Source: Amycolatopsis anabasis
Lineage (GTDB): Bacteria; Actinomycetota; Actinomycetes; Mycobacteriales; Pseudonocardiaceae
Direction of reading: 5' to 3'
Assembly (NCBI RefSeq): GCF_009765355.1
Contig: NZ_VTHK01000003.1
Location: 350,333 to 414,332, forward strand
DNA: 64,000 bases
The notes beneath the pieces were generated by a model. That model did not search any database, was not told where the DNA came from, and saw only the letters and a list, made by a program, of their open reading frames with translations. The translations under genes and the position numbers were made by a program. This document shows, in pieces, positions 59,664 through 64,000 of this stretch (position 1 is the stretch's first letter; the number at the start of each line of letters is the position of its first letter).

Positions 59664-60364
59664 GAGTCGGAGTCTACGGAAGGCTTGGTCGCCCGGTGGA
59701 TGGCGACGACGCCGAACGTGAGGTTCAACCACTCCACGTCCTGCCAGCCCGCGCTCGCGATGATCTCGCCGAACTCCCGCTGCGCGGGCCAGGTCAGCAT
59801 GGATTCGGCCAGGTAGGCGTAGGCCTCCGGGTTGGTGGAGGACCGGCGGCCGACCCAGGTCAGCACGCGCAGGATGAACTTGCGGTAGAGGAACCGGATC
59901 GGCGCGAAGGTGGGCGTGGACACCTCGCAGACGACCAGCCGGCCGCCGGGGCGGACCACCCGGGCGATCTCGGTCAGCGCGGCCTTGGTGTCGACGAAGT
60001 TCCGGATGCCGAGCGAGATCGTCGCCGCGTCGAAGCTGTTGTCGGCGAAGGGCAGGTTGAGGGCGTCCGCGGCGACCATCGGCACCCGGCGATGCCGTCC
60101 GGCCCGCAGCATGCCGAGGGAGAAGTCGGCGGCCAGGCACCAGGCGCCGCCGCGCGCGTACTCCTGGGTGGACACCCCGGTGCCGGCGGCGAGGTCGAGG
60201 ACCTTCTCGCCGCGGCGGGCGTCGAGCACCCGAGCGGTGGTGGTGCGCCATCGCCGGTCGAACCCGAAGGTCATGAAGGAGTTCGCCCGGTCGTAACCGG
60301 ACGCGACACCGTCGAACATGGCGGCGACTTCGTGCGGATCCTTGTCCAGACTCGCTCGGGACAT
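59660..60364 (-). CDS. menG: Demethylmenaquinone methyltransferase (UbiE/MenG)
   Basis: 234 residues. SAM motif VLDLAAGTGVSTQEYARGG, the MFDGVASGYDRANSFMTFGFDRRWR N-terminal block and the later ISLGIRNF segment are the UbiE/MenG hallmarks. It methylates demethylmenaquinone in the last step of menaquinone synthesis. ATG 60364 is the start. A LexA-type box stands 143 bp upstream in a 193-bp gap. Confidence 0.93.
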   Translation of the reverse strand: MSRASLDKDPHEVAAMFDGVASGYDRANSFMTFGFDRRWRTTTARVLDARRGEKVLDLAAGTGVSTQEYARGGAWCLAADFSLGMLRAGRHRRVPMVAADALNLPFADNSFDAATISLGIRNFVDTKAALTEIARVVRPGGRLVVCEVSTPTFAPIRFLYRKFILRVLTWVGRRSSTNPEAYAYLAESMLTWPAQREFGEIIASAGWQDVEWLNLTFGVVAIHRATKPSVDSDS

Positions 60365-60506
60365 GACGAAAGCCTAGTCCGCGGGTGCGGAGAGCGCGCC
60401 CGCGTGCCCGGCTTACCCGCAAGCCGTTTCGCGTTTCGCCTGCCCAGCGGTCACCGAACGGAGTCGATCCGACCGGGAAACGCCCTCCTTGCGAGTGATG
60501 ACAGTC

Positions 60507-60522
60507 TCGAACATACGTTCGA
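60507..60522. promoter_or_regulatory. LexA-type SOS box upstream of menG
   Basis: TCGAAC-ATAC-GTTCGA has perfect 6+6 arms and matches the mycobacterial/actinobacterial SOS consensus TCGAAC(N4)GTTCGA. The only gene that starts next to it is menG (minus strand, 143 bp away); the other neighbour ends here. SOS control of the menaquinone genes would be new to me. Confidence 0.75.
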
Positions 60523-60557
60523 TACTTGAAGGGTGATTCCCTTAGCCACCGGCGGCG

Positions 60558-61664
60558 TCAGCCGTCGAACACCGTCAGCATCCCGCGCACCGAATCCGGC
60601 CACGCGAACTCCTCGGCCCGGGCGCGCGCCGCCGCGCGCCGCGCGCTCTCCGGGCTTTCCAGCAGCCCGGTGACCGCCGAGGCGAAGGCCGGCGCGTGAT
60701 CGTCCACGGCCGCCCCGCAGCCCGGCCGCACGATCTCGCGCAGCGCCGAGGAGGCCGAGACCACCACGGGCGTGCCCGAGGCCAGGGCCTCCAGCGCCGC
60801 CAGCCCGAAGGTCTCGTGCGGCCCCGGTGCGAGCGAGACGTCCGCACTCGCCAGCAGCCGCGCCACCTCTTGCCGATCGGAAAGGAAACCGAGGAATGTC
60901 ACCGGAAGACCCCGCGCCCGGCGCTCCAGTGCCCGCCGCCTTGGCCCGTCGCCGGCCACCACCAGCCGCACCCGATCACCCGATTCCGTCAGCTCGGCGA
61001 CCGTGTCCACGCTGCGCTCCACATGCTTCTCCGGAGACAGGCGTCCACAGTGGACTATCAGGGCGTCCGCGCCTCCCGCCAGGGCATGCCGCCAGCCGGT
61101 ATCCCGCCTGGCCGGAGCGAAGGCAGCGAGGTCGACCCCGAGCGGGACCTGCCGCACATTGGGCACCGCGATGCGATCGAACTCGGCGCGGGCGAAAGAG
61201 GTGGTACAGACCACGGTGTCGTAGCTGCCCGCCATCCGGCGGTTAGCCACGTCCGCGATCCGCCGCGCCGCCGGTGACGGGAGCAGGAACTGTTCCAGCA
61301 GCCGGTCCAGGCGTTCGTGCGAGATGACCACGCTCGGCACGCCGTGGCGGCGGGCCCAGGTGCCCATCCCGCGCAGGGTGAGCCGGTCGGAGACCTCCAG
61401 CCGGTCCGGCCGCAGGCGCCGCAGCACCGCGCGCACGCGGTGCGGATCGACCGCGCGGTAGCCGCCGGTGCCGGGGATCTTCGGCGCGGGCAGGGAGAAC
61501 CGCCGCACCCCGGTCGGCAGCAGCTCGTCGGCGTACCGGCTACCGGGCACCACCAGCGTCACCCGGTGTCCGCTGGCGACATACCCGGCGCCGAGGTGGT
61601 TCAGGGCCGTCCGGAGGCCACCCGACCGCGGGCCGTAGAAGTTCGCCAGCTGGACGATGTGCAT
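60558..61664 (-). CDS. Glycosyltransferase family 4, mannosyltransferase-like
   Basis: 368 residues, GT-B. The acceptor half starts MHIVQLANFYGPRSGGLRTAL; the donor half carries HCGRLSPEKHVERSVDTVAEL and the E-x7-E motif in PGPHETFGLAALEALASGTPV. Length and motifs resemble actinomycete PimB'/MgtA-type mannosyltransferases and related GT4s. It begins three bases after the stop of the MgtA-like gene, so both probably act in synthesis of lipid-linked glycans (PIM/lipomannan type). Exact function is not determined. Confidence 0.82.
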   Translation of the reverse strand: MHIVQLANFYGPRSGGLRTALNHLGAGYVASGHRVTLVVPGSRYADELLPTGVRRFSLPAPKIPGTGGYRAVDPHRVRAVLRRLRPDRLEVSDRLTLRGMGTWARRHGVPSVVISHERLDRLLEQFLLPSPAARRIADVANRRMAGSYDTVVCTTSFARAEFDRIAVPNVRQVPLGVDLAAFAPARRDTGWRHALAGGADALIVHCGRLSPEKHVERSVDTVAELTESGDRVRLVVAGDGPRRRALERRARGLPVTFLGFLSDRQEVARLLASADVSLAPGPHETFGLAALEALASGTPVVVSASSALREIVRPGCGAAVDDHAPAFASAVTGLLESPESARRAAARARAEEFAWPDSVRGMLTVFDG

Positions 61665-61667
61665 GGC

Positions 61668-62789
61668 TCACGCGGCGCGCGCCGCACGGCCGGTCACGGC
61701 CTCGTAGTGGCCGACCAGTTCCTGGCACACCGCCGGCCAGGTCCGTCCGGTGACGACCTTGCGCGCCTTCTGCCCGAGCCGGGCGCGCAGCGCGTCATCC
61801 CGCAGTTCCCGTACCCGAGTGACGAGTTCGGCCGCGAATCCCGCGCGGTCGACGGGAAGGAGGTAGCCCGTCCGTCCGGGCAGCACCAGGTCACGAGGTC
61901 CGCCCGCGTCCGGGGCCAGCACCGGCAACCCGGAGGCCATGGCCTCCTGCACCGCCTGGCAGAAGGTCTCGTGCGGTCCGGTGTGCACGAAGACGTCCAG
62001 GCTGGCGTAGGCCGTGGACAGGTCCTTGCCGTACCGCGCGCCGAGGAAGGCGGCGCCGGGCATCCGCTCGCGCAGGCCGTCGAGTTCCGGGCCGTCGCCG
62101 ACCACCACGACCCGGATGCCGTCGACTCCGGCGAGGGCGACCAGCCGGTCGACCTCCTTCTCCGGGGCGAGCCGGCCGACGAAGCCGACCAGCAGCTCGC
62201 CGTTCGGGGCGAGTTCGGCGCGCAGCGCGGGATCGGCGTGGGCGGGCGAGAACCGTTCGATGTCGACGCCGCGTCCCCAGCGGTGCACCCGGGGCACCCC
62301 GTGCAGGCGCAGTTCACGCACCGATTCGGTCGACGGGGCGAGCGTGCGATCGGCCCGGGAGTGCAGGCGGCGCACCCAGCGCCAGGCGGCCCGCGCGCCG
62401 AGGCCGAGGCCGTACGCGGTGGCGAACCCGGCGATGTCGGTCTGGTAGACGGCGACCGCGGGGACCCGCAGCCGCCGGGCGGCGGCGAGCCCGCGCGCGC
62501 CCACCACGAAGGGCGAGGCGAGGTGCACCACGTCCGGGCCGAAGGCGGCCATCGCGGTGAGCACGGTTCTGGTCGGCACCCCGATCGGCAGCGAGTTGAC
62601 CACGGGCAACTCGACCGCCGGGATGCGCACGACCGGGGCGCCCCGGTATTCGGCGGGTCCGACCAGGCCCGGCGCGATCACGAGCACGTCATGCGCGCGC
62701 TCGCGAAGATGCTCGACCACCCGCAGGACGGAGTTGGTCACGCCGTTCACCTGCGGAAGGAAGCTTTCGGTGACGATGGCGATTCGCAC
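61668..62789 (-). CDS. mgtA: GDP-mannose-dependent alpha-mannosyltransferase, MgtA-like
   Basis: 373 residues. [77 protein letters not shown] and [20 protein letters not shown] follow, as I recall it, the M. tuberculosis MgtA (Rv0557) closely, an enzyme that mannosylates glucuronosyl-diacylglycerol; in that genome it also lies beside menG. GTG 62789 gives the family N terminus; longer starts lack conservation. It is first of a two-gene unit. Confidence 0.88.
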   Translation of the reverse strand: MRIAIVTESFLPQVNGVTNSVLRVVEHLRERAHDVLVIAPGLVGPAEYRGAPVVRIPAVELPVVNSLPIGVPTRTVLTAMAAFGPDVVHLASPFVVGARGLAAARRLRVPAVAVYQTDIAGFATAYGLGLGARAAWRWVRRLHSRADRTLAPSTESVRELRLHGVPRVHRWGRGVDIERFSPAHADPALRAELAPNGELLVGFVGRLAPEKEVDRLVALAGVDGIRVVVVGDGPELDGLRERMPGAAFLGARYGKDLSTAYASLDVFVHTGPHETFCQAVQEAMASGLPVLAPDAGGPRDLVLPGRTGYLLPVDRAGFAAELVTRVRELRDDALRARLGQKARKVVTGRTWPAVCQELVGHYEAVTGRAARAA

Positions 62790-63014
62790 ATCCCGACTGT
62801 CGCAGCCGGTCCGAGTCACCCGGCGAAACTCGCGTGACCACCGGGCCAACGGTGCCGGAAATTCCTGTAGCGGGGTGATCAGGTTGGCGATGCCCGCCGA
62901 ACACGCCCATGAAAGGGGGCAAAAGTAACCGATTCGAGATCTTGGGGTGCCGATCGCGGACATGTCATCTCGGTGTCGCACTCCGTACACCGGGAACGCG
63001 CAGTCTTGACTGGC
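62790..63014. other. Divergent promoter region of mgtA and the inositol monophosphatase gene
   Basis: 225 bases between divergent starts. The stretch near 62920-62990 is relatively A+T-rich (AAAAGTAACCGATTCGAGATC). I recognise no repeats, and no convincing -35/-10 pair. Confidence 0.5.
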
Positions 63015-63851
63015 GTGACCCTCTTGTCCTCGCGCCCGTCCCAGCCGGTTGAACCCGGCCTGCTGTCACGCGCGCTCGATGTCGCCGGGCGGCTGGCCAA
63101 CGACGCTACCGACGTGATCACCGCGACCGCCGGTCGTGGCGCCCGCCCCGACGTCAGGGACTCGCCCTTCGACTGGGTCACCGACACCGACCGGATCCTG
63201 GAGCGGCACACCCGCCGGGTGCTGACCGCCGAGTTTCCCGGGATCCCGGTGGTCGGCGAGGAGTTCGGCGCCGACCTCGGCGCGGACGTCGCCGAGTACC
63301 GGTGGGTGGTCGATCCGGTCGACGGCACCGCGAACTACGTCGCCGGGGTGCCCTGGTGCGCGTACAGCCTCGCGCTGATCGACGCCTCCGGGCCGGTCGT
63401 CGGTGTGGTGGCCGATCCGTACCGCGCGCAGATCTACGCGGCGGCCCGGGGCCGGGGCGCACGCGCCAACGGGACGCCGGTGCGGTTGTCCGGGGAGGCC
63501 ACCACCGCCGGGGCGATCGTGTGCACCGAGCTCACCCGCAGCGGACCGTGGCCGGGGATGGGCGAGTTCATCCAGCGTGCGGCTGCCGCCCACGCCGGGG
63601 TCCGGGTGCTCGGCTCGGCCGCGCTGTCGATCGCGCAGGTCGCCCTCGGCCACGCGATCGCCGCGGTGCTGCACAGCTACCACGAATGGGACGTCGCCGG
63701 TTCGGTCGCCATGGCGATCGAGGCGGGGGCGGTGGTCCTGGACCGGCGCGGCGAAGGCACCGCGCTGCCCGCGGACGGCCTGCTGGTCGCCGCCCCGGAC
63801 GTCGCCGAAGAGGTGCTCTCCTGGTGGCAGGAAACCGCCGGGGTTCGCTGA
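63015..63851 (+). CDS. Inositol monophosphatase-family phosphatase
   Basis: 278 residues. The Mg-binding motifs are complete: [24 protein letters not shown] and [15 protein letters not shown]. Members dephosphorylate inositol monophosphate, histidinol phosphate or 3'-phosphoadenosine phosphate. Divergent to an MgtA-like gene, a role in inositol supply for phosphatidylinositol glycolipids is plausible. GTG 63015 is used because it gives the usual length; an upstream in-frame start at 62973 would lengthen it by 14 residues. Confidence 0.85.
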   Translation: MTLLSSRPSQPVEPGLLSRALDVAGRLANDATDVITATAGRGARPDVRDSPFDWVTDTDRILERHTRRVLTAEFPGIPVVGEEFGADLGADVAEYRWVVDPVDGTANYVAGVPWCAYSLALIDASGPVVGVVADPYRAQIYAAARGRGARANGTPVRLSGEATTAGAIVCTELTRSGPWPGMGEFIQRAAAAHAGVRVLGSAALSIAQVALGHAIAAVLHSYHEWDVAGSVAMAIEAGAVVLDRRGEGTALPADGLLVAAPDVAEEVLSWWQETAGVR

Positions 63852-64000
63852 CCTCAGTTCGAGCGCTGCCGCGCGATCTTCACCCGAATGGATCCAACCG
63901 GGGTTCGCCTGCGTCGTACCGGCCGTACCAGCCCGTGCGTCGACTAGACGACCTATTCCAAGGGGTGCGAGGTCGAAGACGTAGGCGAGGGTGTCCATGA
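63852..64000. other. Window end, no clear gene
   Basis: Apart from the possible short peptide, both strands show poor coding character up to base 64000. On the minus strand a frame ends with TAG at about 63956 and could be the tail of a gene entering from the right, but only some 14 codons are visible. Confidence 0.3.
63888..63947 (+). CDS. Possible 19-residue leader peptide
   Basis: ATG 63888 to TAG 63945-63947 encodes MDPTGVRLRRTGRTSPCVD. The first residues and the Arg-rich, single-Cys composition recall short leader peptides that precede sulfur or amino-acid genes in actinomycetes. There is a poor Shine-Dalgarno sequence. The gene it would serve lies beyond the window, so this is a weak call. 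Confidence 0.25.
   Translation: MDPTGVRLRRTGRTSPCVD

Noticed and set aside
63066..63998. Minus-strand open frame over the inositol monophosphatase gene
   Set aside because: It is the shadow of a gene with all catalytic motifs; only the first dozen codons look coding, too few to support a gene.

Overview
The window is chromosomal DNA of a very G+C-rich actinomycete. Codons end mostly in G or C, GTG starts are common, and genes are chained through ATGA/GTGA overlaps. A 14-gene complex I operon, menaquinone genes, a KorAB 2-oxoacid:ferredoxin oxidoreductase and an MgtA-like mannosyltransferase point to the mycolata/Pseudonocardiaceae side of the phylum. Several short intergenic repeat families look, from memory, like those of Amycolatopsis; that genus is an inference. 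I see no rRNA, tRNA, insertion sequence, phage gene or CRISPR array.

Region 1 (1-24.6 kb) is a large surface or exopolysaccharide locus. It opens with the end of a secreted repeat protein (DUF4082-like and Ig-like modules). A coupled run follows: glycosyltransferase, two aminotransferase/acetyltransferase pairs that would make N-acylated amino sugars, and another glycosyltransferase. After a secreted S33-type hydrolase, a SAM methyltransferase and a GH75 chitosanase comes a minus-strand export block: Wzx-like flippase, GT-C glycosyltransferase, O-antigen ligase/Wzy-like protein and Wzz-like protein. A four-gene coupled module (MFS transporter, membrane-anchored beta-propeller, beta-helix lipoprotein, GT2) follows, then a GT4 and UDP-glucose 6-dehydrogenase. 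No initiating phosphoglycosyltransferase and no sugar 4,6-dehydratase is in view.

Region 2 (24.7-32 kb) is mixed: Rrf2 regulator, RidA protein and MFS exporter; a minus-strand trio of CelD-like acetyltransferase, GT2 and polysaccharide deacetylase; a dimethylargininase divergent from an Lrp/AsnC regulator; and an enoyl-CoA hydratase.

Region 3 (32-63 kb) is respiratory. korAB is followed by a strong hairpin. Then come a membrane protein with a small C-terminal domain, a polyprenyl diphosphate synthase (menaquinone side chain), a LysR/MFS divergent pair, a DUF6204 protein, a CopZ-like chaperone and a glycine-rich secreted protein. The complete nuoA-N operon runs on the minus strand from 57981 to 42131. 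Its upstream region carries two near-perfect Rex operators and a possible iron box. Upstream of it lie a geranylgeranyl/menaquinone reductase and MenG/UbiE. A perfect actinobacterial LexA-type box stands 143 bp before menG. Two GT4 mannosyltransferase-type genes, one MgtA-like, and an inositol monophosphatase-family gene close the window.

The genes fit together as electron input (KorAB via ferredoxin, complex I via NADH), quinone synthesis (polyprenyl synthase, MenG, reductase), redox control (Rex) and envelope glycan synthesis.
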